This document shows, in pieces, positions 35,319 through 47,830 of a stretch of DNA of 64,000 nt; positions within the stretch are counted from its first letter, which is position 1, and the number at the start of each line of letters is the position of its first letter. Both the position numbers and the translations under genes were made by a program. The notes beneath the pieces are model-generated. The model saw only the letters and a list, made by a program, of their open reading frames with translations. It ran no database searches and was not told the DNA's origin. Origin of the DNA: Papio anubis (lineage: Eukaryota > Chordata > Mammalia > Primates > Cercopithecidae); contig NC_044991.1 of assembly GCF_008728515.1 (NCBI RefSeq), positions 44,968,968-45,032,967 on the forward strand, given 5' to 3'.

Positions 35319-36548
35319 TTTGTAACTTTTTATTTAGGTATAATTTTACATATACAGAAAAGTTGCAAGAATAGTGCAAGGGACACCAATGATTCCTTTT
35401 CCCAGATTCAACCAGTGTTTTCCTTTTCTTCCATTTGTTTTCCCATCCTCGCACACTCCTCCCTCTACGCGCACACAAGCACGCGCATACACACATACAC
35501 ACAAACAAGTAAGTGCATTTTTTCCCCTGAACTATTTGAGAGTGAATTGGAGACATCAGGCTCCTTTATTCCTAATACTTTCGTGAGTATTTCTTAAGAA
35601 CAAGGCCATTCTACTAAATAATCACAGTACAGTTATCAAAGTCATGGCTTTTAGTATTGATATAACACTACTGTCTAACTCACAGTCCCTTTTCCAACTT
35701 TATCAATTGTCTCCATAATGTCCCTTACAACATCTCCCCCCACCACCAAGTCCAGGGTACAATCCAGGATGACACATTGTGTTGAGTTGTCATGCCTTCT
35801 TTAAACAGGAAGTTTCGCAACTTTGTGTTTTCTGACTTTGGCATTTTTGAAGAATTCAAACCAGTTATTTAGTAGAGTGTTGCTATTTCAAGTCTGTTTG
35901 ATGTTTCCTCATTCAATTCTGGTTATGCATTTTTGTCAGGAATACCAAATACCACAGAAGTGTTGTGTCTCAAGGTATCTTATCAAAAGGCACATGGTGC
36001 TGATTTGTGCCTTAATTGGTGGTGTTAGCTTTGTTCATTGAGTTAAGTTGGAGTCCATCAAGTGTTTCCACAGTGAACTAACAGTTTTTCCTGTTATAAG
36101 GTTTTTTGGAGAGATACTTTGAAGCTATTTAAATAGCCCGTCCCTCTTCAGATTTCCACCTGCTAGTTTTAGCAACCATTATTTTCTAACTCTGTTATTT
36201 TTTCTATACTTATTAGTTGGCATTCTGCTGAAGGAAGAGCTTTGTCTTCTCCATTTATTTGTTTGGATCAGTATGGGCTCATTGGTTCCTACTTTGTTCA
36301 GTGGTTGTAACTCATTACTCTCATTATTTATTTTGACAGGCACAGATTTTTGCCAGTAAGAGCCCTTCGAGTTGACCCCTGGGTCTTTTTGATAAGTCTC
36401 CTTTACTCTTTGAGCATTTCCTTACTTTTCTGGTACAACAAGATGTTCCAGATTCACTTTATGTTTTCTCTGCCCCAGCTCTGGCAGGGACATTTTTCCA
36501 AAGAATCCTGGTTCTTTTTTTTGTAGAGAATGGTATTTAGAAATTAAG
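35319..36548 (-). mobile_element. Old L1M long 3' UTR
   Basis: Reads in reverse through the long L1M 3' UTR: 'ACAGAAAAGTTGCAAGAATA', 'GGGTACAATCCAGGATGACA', 'CATTTTTGTCAGGAATACCA', 'GGAGAGATACTTTGAAGCTA', 'CTGCTGAAGGAAGAGCTTTG', 'GTACAACAAGATGTTCCAGA'. A CA/CG-rich simple tract lies at 35470-35510. Confidence 0.82.
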
Positions 36549-36838
36549 GGCTGGGTGCAGTGGCTCATGCCTGTAATCTCAGCACTTTGGGAGGCCAAGG
36601 CAGGTGGATCACCTAAGGTCAGGAGTTCGAGACCAGTCTGGCCAACATGGTGAAACCACGTCTCTACTAAAAATACAAAATTGGCTGGGTGTGGTGGCAC
36701 ATGCCTGTAATCCCAGCTACTCAGGAGGCTGAGGCAGGAGAATCACTTGAACCCAGGAGGCAGAGTCTGTAGTGAGCTGGGATTGGACCATTGCACTCCG
36801 GCTTCGACAACAAGAGCGAAACTCCATCTCAATAAAAA
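36549..36838 (+). mobile_element. Alu (S-like), full length
   Basis: Runs from GGCTGGGTGCAGTGGCTCAT to 'CTCCATCTCAATAAAAA'. An 11-bp target duplication, TAGAAATTAAG (36538-36548) and TAGAATTTAAG (36839-36849), has one mismatch. Confidence 0.97.
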
Positions 36839-36849
36839 TAGAATTTAAG

Positions 36850-37219
36850 ATGTGTGTGTGTGCGTGCGCGTGTTTTAAAAGAAACCACACTATGGAATAT
36901 TACATTTACTAAATCACTGTATACCGTATATATGAATGTGTGTGAGCATTTAATGTTACAAGAGTCAAACAGAAGAGCATTTATTTTACATGTAATAATC
37001 ATAAGTTTTGACAGGAAAGAAATACATTTTTCATTTCACAGTAAATGGCATTACACAGTTTTAGTGATAAATCATCTTGACATTTATGAAGGAGCAAATG
37101 GAAAGTGGGGAACTGAGTGTGTTAAATATAAAGCTATCTTTAACTGTTCTATTAAAAAGCAAAGATTTATTTTCCATCTGTGATCTGAATGTACCTATTT
37201 GTGTTCTCTTTTACGGCAG
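36850..37219. other. Unassigned DNA; short TG/CG repeat
   Basis: GTGTGTGTGTGCGTGCGCGTG at 36851-36871, then unclassified sequence up to the acceptor of candidate exon B. Confidence 0.45.
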
Positions 37220-37293
37220 TGGAATTTCTGTGGAGCCACACGACGGAGAGCATGTGTGTTGGATATATGTCAGCCCAGGATGGGAAAGCCAAG
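37220..37293 (+). CDS. Candidate internal coding exon B of the same unidentified gene
   Basis: Seen directly: the acceptor tract 'GTGTTCTCTTTTACGGCAG' ends at 37219 and the donor AAG|GTAAGC starts at 37294. The 74 bases consist of TG, which completes a codon begun by the last G of exon A (GTG, Val), and 24 further codons: EFLWSHTTESMCVGYMSAQD then GKAK. The exon ends in phase 0. It overlaps no recognised repeat, has three CpGs in AT-rich surroundings, and the peptide has ordinary composition with no low complexity. Strand, phase and splice strength all agree with exon A, 17.6 kb upstream, which supports one gene with a long intron. I do not recognise the protein family. No third exon in phase 0 was found downstream in the window. 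Confidence 0.45.
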
Positions 37294-37859
37294 GTAAGCG
37301 GGAAAAAACTGGGTCATAACCTGAAAACCTTGTAGCCATCGCACAAACCTCTAACCAGCTAAGTTGATGTGGATGAATTTTTTCAGCTTTTCTTGGGCAG
37401 TAGCTCTATGATCTTTATAAGAATCTGAATAAGAACAGTTAACAATGCTAACAGCTCCAGAGAAAACTAGCATATCTATTTTGCTTTTGGTGACACAGCA
37501 AGGGAGCATTAGGAAAAGCCTGCCCACCTTCCCCTACAGCTCCCAGCTTCTTCCTTTTTTCCCATTGTGAATAAGTAGAAAAGAGGAAACTGGGATTTGG
37601 GAAGAGAAAATGGGAGTGAAGCTGATGAGTTGACATAGATGGATGATTGCAGATGGATGATTCTGCAAGGAGTGTTGGAATAAAGGAAACTGAGTCAAAC
37701 AAGCTTTGACCCATCCTGAATGTTTAATGGCACAGGTGGCTGACATGCTTGCAAGTGTGACCCGTCTGATCTTTCAATGTGTTCTGTCATGCCCTGACAT
37801 GGTGTCTCCGTGGGCAGAATCAAAGGTCTTTGTCCATGTGCCATATGCCCATGGCACTC
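37294..37859. other. Unassigned DNA
   Basis: Possible intron downstream of candidate exon B. No repeat recognised. Confidence 0.4.
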
Positions 37860-37935
37860 ATCCCTCAGTGAGTTACGGTAATCACATAGGCATCCACATC
37901 CCTCAGTGAGTTACGGTAATCACATAGGCATCCAC
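37860..37935. repeat. Perfect 38-bp tandem duplication
   Basis: The unit starting ATCCCTCAGTGAGTTACGGT occurs at 37860-37897 and again, without a difference, at 37898-37935. Identity suggests a recent duplication. Confidence 0.97.
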
Positions 37936-38549
37936 GTACCGTCTCTAGAGTTGCTTGGCTTCCCTGGACTCATGATGGTTGAGCCTGGAGTAAGCAACTT
38001 GATTTGTGGGTTTTATTTTATATTGGCCTCATGTTCTTCTTGTTCATAAATTTTTTAGAAACAGCTGTGGCCTGTGATGTTTACTTGGCATTAAAGTCCC
38101 TCAGTTCTAAAGCTGTGAAGCTGTGCAGCCTTGTTTTTAAAGGAAATGATTTATTTTGCACATTTTGACATATAAAATAGGAAAACTTCTGATATGAACT
38201 GTCTGATACAAATTGAATCATAGATAAAGGATAAATATAATAAAGAACACTTTATTGCTTATTTGTCATGTAATACCCATCCCGACTGTCCTTTGTATAT
38301 TATCCAGCCAGACTGTAGTTCCACAGAACTTTTGTGAGTAGTATAAAGAACATTTATTCAGACAAGGATTGGCTTGTATTGTGAAAATATTACTGAGATC
38401 CACCCTCCCCCTTTGCTTCACCTTCACCTGGTACAATATTCATATTGTGTTAGTAGACCTATTTCCTAAGAGAATACGTAAAAGATTGCTTTGTTTCATA
38501 ATTTATATAGAATGGAAATACAATTACCTATTTTAAAGGTGATTTAAGG
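37936..38549. other. Unassigned DNA
   Basis: No repeat or exon recognised. Confidence 0.4.
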
Positions 38550-38557
38550 GTTTAGAA

Positions 38558-38752
38558 CAGCACTGTCTAATAGAATTTTGTGTGATGTAAACATTTTATA
38601 TCTCTGTTTTCCAACAGGGAAGCTACTAGCCACATGTGGTTATTCAGCACTTAAATGTGGCTAGTTTGATTGAGGACCTGAATTTTAAATTTTACTTAAT
38701 TTAAATTTAAATAGCCACATGTGACTCATGGCTACCATATTGAACAACACAG
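38558..38752 (+). mobile_element. MER3 (hAT-Charlie, non-autonomous)
   Basis: Begins CAGCACTGTCTAATAGAATT and ends as the near-inverse (CATATTGAACAACACAG). Inner blocks are 'TAGCCACATGTGGTTATTCA' and 'AATAGCCACATGTGACTCAT'. The length of 195 bases is close to the recalled 209. Flanking 8-mers GTTTAGAA and GTTTAATG share five leading bases. Confidence 0.85.
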
Positions 38753-40059
38753 GTTTAATGAATAAGTATGAAAATGGTTATTCATATTTTCAGATTCATT
38801 TCTTCTCAGTGACAAAACAGTTCCCATACATAAAACAAGCCTGATAAACCCCAAGAATCCTTGCATAAGAGTAGCTTGCAGCCATTTCAGTTTCTCTGAT
38901 GCCTTACATATTGATTCAGAACTAAGATTGCTTTTTAACAAAAGAGCATGTTTGAAGTGGACTTCAGCACTGAAGCCAGTCTGGTCGGGTATGATAATGT
39001 TATTAAGTCCCTTGTATGGACATTTTTTGTTATCCTTGCTGGTGGCCCATGAAAGATACCTTACTATTTAATGTGAAATATAGGTAGTAAAGAGTGGAGA
39101 GTCCTGCTATGAGCCCGAAGATATTTGGCCTCCAGTTATATTGCTTGACATCTGGTAGACATGGTTTTCTTATTGTTGGTAAATTCTCCAGCTGGTAGTC
39201 AATTGGGCCAGCAGATACAGCTGGCCCTCTTGCCTCTCTTGTAAATTATGTTTTTGACCTTCCTTGAAGAGAGTTAATCCCTCTTCCTTCCTTTCCCCTT
39301 TGAGCCTGTGACTACAAATACTTCCAAGAAAAAAAAAAAGAAAGAAAGAAAAAAAGAAAACCTGAAAACAAAAACACGAATGATTTGGCTGCCGAATTCT
39401 ATTGATCAAAAAGAAAAATTACCTCTTTTGTTATAAATGCTAGAATTTTTTTTGTATTGCAAGTAAGACAAAGTTGTAGATGAGAGGCTGAGCTCAAAAG
39501 TGAAAAGGGGCTGTAACAATGTTTGTATTCTGTTTAAGCTTTGGACCTTCTTCTCCCTCTGGTTTCCTCACTTCTATAAAAGAATAGTTGAGCTAACTAG
39601 TGGCATACCCACTCAGCATCGTGACTGGTTTGCGAAGCATGTTCCTCCATAATGTTGAGAGCCATGGTAGCACAATGAGTAAGAAGGCATCTTAAAATAT
39701 TTAAAATTTAAAAACTATTTTAAAAAGTTAAAACACTTGTGCCCTGCTTTTCAAAAATTGTCTTCCTTCTGCTTGTTACCAAACTCAGAAACTGAAGCCA
39801 CCTGGCCATTTGAACGTGTATAAGCTAGCTGTGTTTAATCCAAGTTAAAGCCTTGAATTAAAGCTTAGCTAAAAATCATATTACTTAGAAAAGGCTGGAT
39901 AATAATCAATATCATTGTAACCAGAATGCGTATATAATATGAATAGAGCTAGGTTCTTTTACAAGTCTCCTTTTTAAAAGAATGTTATTGCAATTAAATC
40001 ATTTAATTTCTAAACTGCTTTGATAGCATAAGGTGAAGATTTCTTTCTAAGGAGTCAAA
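38753..40059. other. Unassigned DNA
   Basis: An A/G-rich tract lies at 39329-39360 and an A/T tract at 39693-39735. No recognised element. Confidence 0.4.
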
Positions 40060-41085
40060 ATTAGGGCATCGGTACCAGTTGGATTTTAAAAACAGATTGC
40101 CCATATCCTACCCAGATAGCAGACAGTTAATGAAGAGTTTTTAATAAACACCCAGTGTGCATGGACTACTGTAATAGAAACAGATGTTAAAACTGGCATG
40201 GAACTTACTCAACGATCATACATGAAATTAGGTTTCTTTTATTATGTGGAGGTCACTTTTTATAACTATAGTGAAAATACTGTTATAAAAATTTCCTTGA
40301 GGAGGAGCAGACTATTTTATAGCCTTTAAGTGTCTCTCCACAGACTTCTTATTAGTTGTAGGGAAAAATAATAACTATATAATGGAGAAACCAGGCAACA
40401 CCTTGACCATGTGATCAAAATTAATACCACCAATGAGGGGCAGATGGACAATACGTGCCTCTGGCTATGATAACTTGAGGATACAGTATCACTTGTCTAG
40501 TATTCCATCTGGAAATATATAACCTGAACCTAACTGTGAAGAAACATCAGACAAATTTAAAATGAGGAACATTCTGTGAAGAAAGAAAAAAAGAACCATG
40601 TTCTTCAATAATATCAATGTCATAAAAGACAGAGGCTGCAGAAGTATGCCAGAGGAAACAATACTAAAGAGATGTGACAGCTAAATGCAGTAACTGGTCC
40701 TAGACTAGATCCTATATCGGAAAAATGCTATAAATGCATTATTAGGTCAATTTACAAAATTGGAATATGGATAGTAAAAAGTGTCATATCATTGTTAAAC
40801 TTGCTGAGGTTGGTTACTATACTGTGGTGTATAATATTTTTATTCTTAGGAAATATATACTAATGCATCTAGGGGTACAGGGCCATAATATAGGCAATAT
40901 TTTCTCAGTGGTTCAGAAAAATATATTATGTGGATGAATGGATGGATAGAGCAATAGCAAATTGCAAAGCAAATGGAGCAAAATGGAGCAAAAGTAGTTG
41001 AACCTTGGTAAAGGATGTATAGATCTTCCTAGAACTATTCTGTAATTCTTAAATTATTTTCAAATTAAAAAAAATTAAAAATGTC
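40060..41085 (+). mobile_element. Old L1M 3' UTR and tail
   Basis: The plus-strand version of the L1M 3' UTR seen in reverse at 35.3 kb: 'GGAGAAACCAGGCAACACCT', 'TTGACCATGTGATCAAAATT', 'GAAACATCAGACAAATTTAA', 'AGAGATGTGACAGCTAAATG', 'GGTTCAGAAAAATATATTAT', and the tail 'ATTATTTTCAAATTAAAAAA'. The 5' edge is approximate. Confidence 0.82.
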
Positions 41086-41435
41086 ACTCTTGGGTCTTGT
41101 GGCACATTTGATTAGTTCTTTGGGCCTTGTACTTGAAATGATGCAGTTCAAAAAATATCACCCTTGGTTTATAACTAAGTCTGCATTGGATGAATGATTA
41201 CATTCCCCCAAACTATTGCCTTTTCCTCGTTTTGAATTCCTGACTAGAATGACCAAAATTCAGATAATAACACATCCCATTACAAATATTTTGCAAAATA
41301 TTTCTATAATAGTTCCTTGTTTTCCAGTGGGATCTAAGAGAGATTAAGCTTTTTCATGATCAAGGTACTGTCCTCTTAGGATGTTTTTTGTTATATTACT
41401 CAGCTTTTCTAAAAAAAAAATTTTTACTCAACATA
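41086..41435. other. Unassigned DNA with a locally repeated block
   Basis: 41097-41140 resembles 41712-41755 ('GGCACAT.TGA.TAGTTCTTTGGGCC'). Confidence 0.5.
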
Positions 41436-41485
41436 TTTTGTTGTTGTTGTTGTTGTTTTGAGATGGAGTATCGCTCTGTCGCCCA
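41436..41485 (-). mobile_element. Extremely truncated Alu
   Basis: A (TTG)n tail followed by only 'GAGATGGAGTATCGCTCTGT' and 'CGCCCA', the 3' end of an Alu in reverse. Confidence 0.75.
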
Positions 41486-43214
41486 ACAAATACTTATTTG
41501 TGATGCTTCTCTGCCTTGTGTGACAAACCCTGTGTCATACTCTGACACATGCTAATGAAACAGGACAGATGTTGTCCAAACCATATTTCCCTAACCTAGG
41601 GAAAGCACAGGGCACTGGGTGGTAACTCAGTGATATTTACATTTTGTTTTTAACATTTTCTATTTTAATGCCATGAAGTCTTCCAAACCTCATGAGGTTG
41701 TGCCAGGATTTCTATTATTGGCACATCTGACTAGTTCTTTGGGCCATGCAGTTAAAATAAATAAGTATTGGGATGGGTGCAGTGCCAGGAAGTTGGAGCC
41801 TGGGTTGCCCTCCCACTCCATGCACACTGTGAGCTGTGGTTTGATCACTCTACCTCTGGATCCCAGAGGCCTCATCTGTCATATGAGCATAAGAAATCCT
41901 TAGTTCGCCTTAAGCCCTTCCTGTGATACGATATGATAAGAATGAGGAAGCAAAACCTTATCTATCTCAATACAGATGACTAGACCCCATTAAGTCCTTG
42001 ATGTTGCTTCCAATCTGCAGAATTCCAAATTCAACATTCCAGATTACATAAACAAGTATTTGCTATTCAATTTTCAGTAGGAGTTTTGCAATACCAATGT
42101 AGTATCTACTGTGTTCTAACATGTTTTATCTTCATGAAGATGGTTTACAGGACTTTTTTAAAAAACCCAGTGAATGTATATTTACAAAGGATATCAGAGA
42201 TGAGATTTCTGAGTGCTTTTTGCTAGGCTTAAAACTTACCTCTCACATAAAGCCTTAGGAGGAAGACTTAAATATAAAACATGACGTACACAAGAGGAGG
42301 TTATCAAAAGAAGTGAAAAGAAACTCCACTTCTAATTAGAATGAAGAAAGTTACAAGAGACTGTTGCTTCTACTCCCAACTATGTGAATGAGCTGCATAA
42401 TCTATAGAATCATAAATTTTTAAAAAGTATCCAGAGAGCTTAATATGTAGAGAAAAACTTAAGTAAACTAAATTCCAGAAAGAGACAAGCCCTTGCTAGG
42501 AGACAAAAACCTCCGATTTCTTTATTCCCTGGCAGAGCAGCAGGAGGAGGAGTCAAACTCAACACAGAGGTATATAAAGATAAATCAGCCAAATTTTTAA
42601 TGAACTCTTTATGGCCATGTGTGAGCTGATGTGACAGATTAAAATCCTGAGACACTCCATTCACAGAGAGCTTATACCCACCACCAGTTTTTCTCTATGA
42701 GGCCTTCATCAAGTGGCAACACACCAAAAGCTTGGAGCAGAGCAAAGAATTGTGAGTGTTTCATTAAGGTGCATAAGGTTTTCACCAAATACGTGGCAGT
42801 GGCCGAAGAAAGACTAGAGGCATAGCAAGAGAGCTGCAAGACAACTCATAAGCAATAGTGGTCCTTTATCAACTGCAACACAGTTGCAACAGAAGGCTGG
42901 GTTAAAGCAAAAGAGAGTTTTAAAAACCTCTCCTGCTCCCAACATGTACAGGGCCTTCATCAAGGGCAAGGCAATGTTGTACCGAAGCCTAGTGCCAGGG
43001 TAAGAGAGTGAAGAAATACTCCATGGCACAGAAATCTGGAGGAGCTTACAAAGAGCAAAACGAACACCTTAGCATCATGGAAAGCTGATGGCTTGCCTAT
43101 AAACAAAGAGAAGTCTCCCATGGTTAGAATGCTGGTGCCTGGACTATAAGAATGGAGAATTCTCTAGAGTCTCACCTGGACTCAGATCCCAAACCTTGCT
43201 TGAGGGAAATTCCT
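41486..43214. other. Unassigned DNA, possibly retroelement-derived after 42590
   Basis: 42590-43210 has an internal repeat (GGCCTTCATCAAG at about 42702 and 42950) and directly precedes L1 sequence, so it could be an old retroelement body. I cannot assign it. Confidence 0.3.
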
Positions 43215-45205
43215 GATCCAGGATACAAAATCAACATGTAAAAATTAGTAACATTTTTATATATCAATAATGAACTGCCTGGAGAAAGAAATCAAGAAGG
43301 CAATCCCATTTACAATAACTAAAAAGAAATACCTAGTAATAAATTTAACCAAGGAGATGAAAGACCTCTACTAGGAAAACTACAAAATATTGATGAAAGA
43401 AATTGAAGAGGACACAGACAAATGGAAAGACATCCCATGCTCATGGATCAGAAGAATTAATATCTTTAAAACAACCCTATTGACCAAATACCAATGATAT
43501 TTTCCACAGTAATAGAAAAGACAATCTTAAAATTTATATGGAACCCCAGAAGAGCCCAAATAGCCAAAGCAATCCTTGGCAAAAAGAACAAAGTTGAATA
43601 CTTCACACTACTTTACTTCAGAATACCTTACAAGCCTATAGTAACCAAAACGTTATGATAAAAACAGGCATATAGACCAATAGAACAGAATAGAGAATCC
43701 AGAAATCCATACCTTTATAGCCAACTGATTTTTCACAAAGGCTCTAAGAACATACATTGGGGAAGGGACCCCCTCTTCAATAAGTGGTGCTGGGAAAATT
43801 AGATATTCATAAGCAGAATAATGAAACTGGATACCTGTCTCTCTTCGTATCTAAAAATCCATTCAAGATTGATTAAAATCTTAAATGTAAGGCCCCAAAC
43901 TATAAAACTACTAGAAGAAAACATAGGGAAAATACTTCATGACATTGGTTTAGGCAAAGATTTTTATGGCCAAGACCTCAAAAGCACAGACAACAAAACC
44001 TGAGACAAATAGGACTCTTACTAAACTAAAAAGCTTCTTCACAGGAAAGGAAACAATTGACAGAATGAACAGACAACCAGTTGAATGGGAGAAAATATTT
44101 GCAAACTTTTCATTTGACAGAGGACTAATAATCAGAATATACAAGGAACTCAAACAACTCAATGTTTAAAAAAACAAAACAGTCCCATTAAAAAGTGGGC
44201 AAAAAATGTGAGTAGATATCTCTCAGAAGAAGACATACAAATGGCCAACAGACATGTGACAAAATGCTCAACATCACTAATCATCAGGGAAATGCAAATC
44301 ATAAACACAGTCAGATATTATCTTACCCCACTTGGAATAGCAGTTATTAAAAAGACAAAATATAACAGGTCCTGGTGAGGATGCAGAAAAAAGGAAACTC
44401 ATACACTGTTGGTAGAAATGTAAATTCATACAGCCACTATGGGAAACAGTATGGAGATTTCTCAAAAAAACAAAAATAGTATTACCTTGCAATCCAACCT
44501 TTCTACTACTGGGTGTTTATTCAAAGAAAAGGACATCAGTACATCAAAGGGATACCTGCGCTGTACTTGCATGTTTATTGCAGCACTACTCACTTACTTT
44601 AAACTTTGCTATTGTGTGCAGCACAATAGCAAAGATATAGAATCAACCTAAGAGTATATCAACAGATGAACGGATCAAGAAAATGTAGTATATATACACA
44701 ATGGAACATTATTTGGGCATATTAAAGAATGAAATCATGTCATTTGCAACATGGATGGAAGTGGAGGTCGTTATGTTAAGTGAAGTAAGGCAGGCACAGA
44801 AAGACAAATTTAGCATGTTCTCACTTAACATGTGAGAGCTAAAAAATGCTGATCTCATGGAGATAGAGAATACAATGATAAATAACAGAAATTTGCAAGG
44901 GTGTGTGAGTGGGAGGAGGGAATGAAGAGAGATTGGTCAATGGGTACAGTTATACAGTTAGATAAAAAGTATGAGTTCTAATTTTTGATAGAGTAAGTTG
45001 ACTGTAGTTAACAACAATGTATTATATATTTCCAGTAGCTAGAAGATGGAGCTTGAAATTTTCCCAATATATAGAAATGATAAATACTCAGGGTGATAGA
45101 TACCCCAAATACCCTGACTTGATCATAACATATTGTGTGCGTGAAAAAAAATCACATGTGTCCCATACATATGTCAAATATTATGTGTCAATAAAATAAA
45201 ATGAT
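43215..45205 (+). mobile_element. L1 (L1MA/L1PB-like) ORF2 3' half to tail
   Basis: Colinear L1 ORF2 from 'AGAAATCAAGAAGGCAATCC' through 'ATTTATATGGAACCCCAGAA', 'TGGTGCTGGGAAAATTAGAT' and 'GTTGAATGGGAGAAAATATT', to a 3' UTR with 'TTTGATAGAGTAAGTTGACT' and the end 'TTATGTGTCAATAAAATAAA'. ORF2 is broken by stops and indels. Open pieces remain at 43821-44003 (NVRPQTIKLLEENIG) and 43966-44169 ([15 protein letters not shown]). It is 5'-truncated, about 2 kb. Confidence 0.9.
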
Positions 45206-45239
45206 TAGTATGTCAGTTGAAAAAATTAAAAACATAAAA

Positions 45240-46604
45240 TAATTGACATTGGGTATATTCACATCATTTAAAAGATAATTTCAAACCCAGGAAGGATGAA
45301 AAATAATAGAAAAAGTTCAATGAGATAAAAATTAGAAATAAAATAATTTTCAAAAAGGAAAACTGATATGGCTATATTAGTGTCAGCATAGGAGATATGA
45401 GATAAAACAGGACATTTCATATTGAAAATGTGGTCAATTCAATTAAAAAGGTATAAAACTTCTAAATGTATATGTGCCTAGTAAAAGAAGCAAAAATTGA
45501 GAGTAATAAAAGTACTAGGCAAATCTACAATCATAGTTGGAAACTTTAACATCCTTCTTTCTCTCAGTATGAAATAAGGCATGCAATAGTAAATGACTTG
45601 AATAAAAATTAGTAAGGATATGAATAATAGACCCAACTTTACCAAAGTCTTATTTATAGAACATTACATTCAACAAGTTATTATTTTCAAGTTCATAAGG
45701 AATATTTACCAAGAGAAACTGGCAGTTATTTTCAGCTGAATGGTAATGAAAACAATAGATCAGAATGTATAGGATGCAATTAAAACATTAAAAGGAAAAT
45801 TATGTCCTTAAATACTTATGGTAGAAAAGAAAGTTTAAAGTAAGTGAGTTAAGCTATAATCTTAAGAAGCTTTAAGAAGAATAGATGGAAAATAATCAAA
45901 ATAAGAATGCAAGCAATAACATAGAAAAGAAATTTTAAAATGAAGAAAAACAAAGCTAGGCAGTCCTTTGAAAAAAAAATTAGTGCAAGTGATAAAGCTT
46001 TAGAAATAATGATTAGGAAAGAAAGAAAGAAACCCTCAAATATACCAACAGCAAGAATGAAAAGGAAATAGTAATGCAGGATCACTGATTCTGTAGGCAT
46101 TAAATGGCTAACTTCATTTCAACAGAGGCACCAACTTGGATGAAATTTATTAATTTATTGAAAACAACCAACTTAACAAACTAAACACACACAAAAACCC
46201 AAAATTTAAATAACCATTTACATATTTAAGAAATTGAATTTCTATAAGCAGAACATTCTCATAAAGTAAACTTTGTGCCCAGATGGTATCACTGGTATCT
46301 TATATCAGACATTTTAGGAATAAATAACATTAATCTTATGCCATTTCTTTCAGAAAAACAAAGCAGAGTTGTTTTCCAACCCATTTTGTGAGACAAGGGT
46401 AACCTCAGGATTTGACAAAGATGTTACAAGGAAGGAAAACTACAGACCAATAGCTGTCATGAATATATATGCAGAGATGCTTATTAAGTTATTATTTTGG
46501 GATGAAAAATCCAGCAGCATTATTGCCTGTGGACACCAAATAAGGTTTTTCCAAGGAATGCACAGTTGACTTAACATTTCAAAAGTCAGTCATTGCCAAC
46601 AAAT
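45240..46604 (+). mobile_element. Older L1M ORF2, part 1
   Basis: Diverged L1 ORF2 with 'AATCTACAATCATAGTTGGA', 'ATGCAATTAAAACATTAAAA', 'TTTGTGCCCAGATGGTATCA', and reverse-transcriptase-region sequence 'GGAAAACTACAGACCAATAG' and 'TTTTTCCAAGGAATGCACAG'. It breaks off near 46604 and resumes at 47831. Confidence 0.78.
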
Positions 46605-47830
46605 AATACTGGAACATAAGGATATCCACACGTAAAAGAATGAAGTTGGGCCCTTTATCCCATATATAAAAACTAACTCAAAATGTATCAGGAACCAAAA
46701 TGTTAAGAGCTAAAACTATACCTTTCTTAGGAGGACTTAGGAGTAAATCTTTCTGTCTTTGGATATGCACTTATTTCTTAGATATGATCCCAAAAGCACA
46801 AGCAACAAAAGAAAAAATAAATAGGACATCATAAAAATTTAAAACTTTTACACTTCAAAGGATACCATCAAGAAAGTAAAAAAAAGCCTACAAAATAGGA
46901 AAAAATATTTGCAAATCATATAATTGGTGAAGAGCTTGTACCAGAACATATATAGAACTCTTACAACTGAACAATAAGAAGACTTAAAATGGGCATGAGA
47001 TCTGAGTAGACATTTTTCTAAAGAAGATATACAAATAGCCAGTAAGCACAGGGAAAGATGCTCAACATCAGTAGTCATTAGCGAAATGCAGATCACAACC
47101 ACAAGTAGATACCACTTCACATCCAATAAGACGGCTATGATAAAAATTGTGAATAATAACAAGTATTGGTGAGGATGTGGAGAAATTGGAACCCTCATAT
47201 ATCACTGATAGGAATGTAAAAATGGTGCTGCTACTTTGGATAGTGGTTTGGCAGTTCCTCAAAAAGTTAAACGTAGAGTTACCATGTGACCCAGCACTTC
47301 CGTTCCTAGGTATATACCCGAGAAAATGAAAAGACATGTCCACATAAAAACTTGTGCATAGATACTTACAGCAACATTTTTCATAATAGCAAAAAAAAAG
47401 AAGAAACAATCCAAATGCCCATCAACTGATGAATGGATCAACAAAATGTGAAATATTCACACAATGGAATATTTTCAACTATAAAAAGGAATGAAGTGCC
47501 GATACATACTGTAGTTTGGATGAACCTTGAAAACATTATTCTAGGTAAAAGAAGCCAGACACTAAAGGCCACATAGTGTATGATTTTTGTTTATATGAAA
47601 TGTCCAGAATAGGAAAATCCAGAGATAAGGTAGATTAGTGGTAGGGGTAAGGGAAGGGAGTGAGTGCTAATGGGCACAGGGTTTCTTTTAGAGGTGATGA
47701 AAATGTTGTGGAATTAGAACATTGCACATTTTGCAAATATATTAAAAACTACTGAATTGAACAGTTATTTAAATGGATGAATTTTATGATATATGAATTA
47801 TATCTCAGTAAAGCTGTTAAAAATGTTAAT
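46605..47830 (+). mobile_element. L1 (L1MB-like) 3' end inserted in the older L1M
   Basis: 5'-truncated ORF2 end ('ATATCCACACGTAAAAGAAT', 'GTGAGGATGTGGAGAAATTG', 'ATGCCCATCAACTGATGAAT') with the typical L1MB 3' end 'GTGCTAATGGGCACAGGGTT' and 'TTATATCTCAGTAAAGCTGT'. The older L1M is continuous across it. Confidence 0.85.

Noticed and set aside
35470..35512. CA/CG-rich block as a possible CpG element
   Set aside because: Too short, and part of a simple repeat within an L1M 3' UTR.
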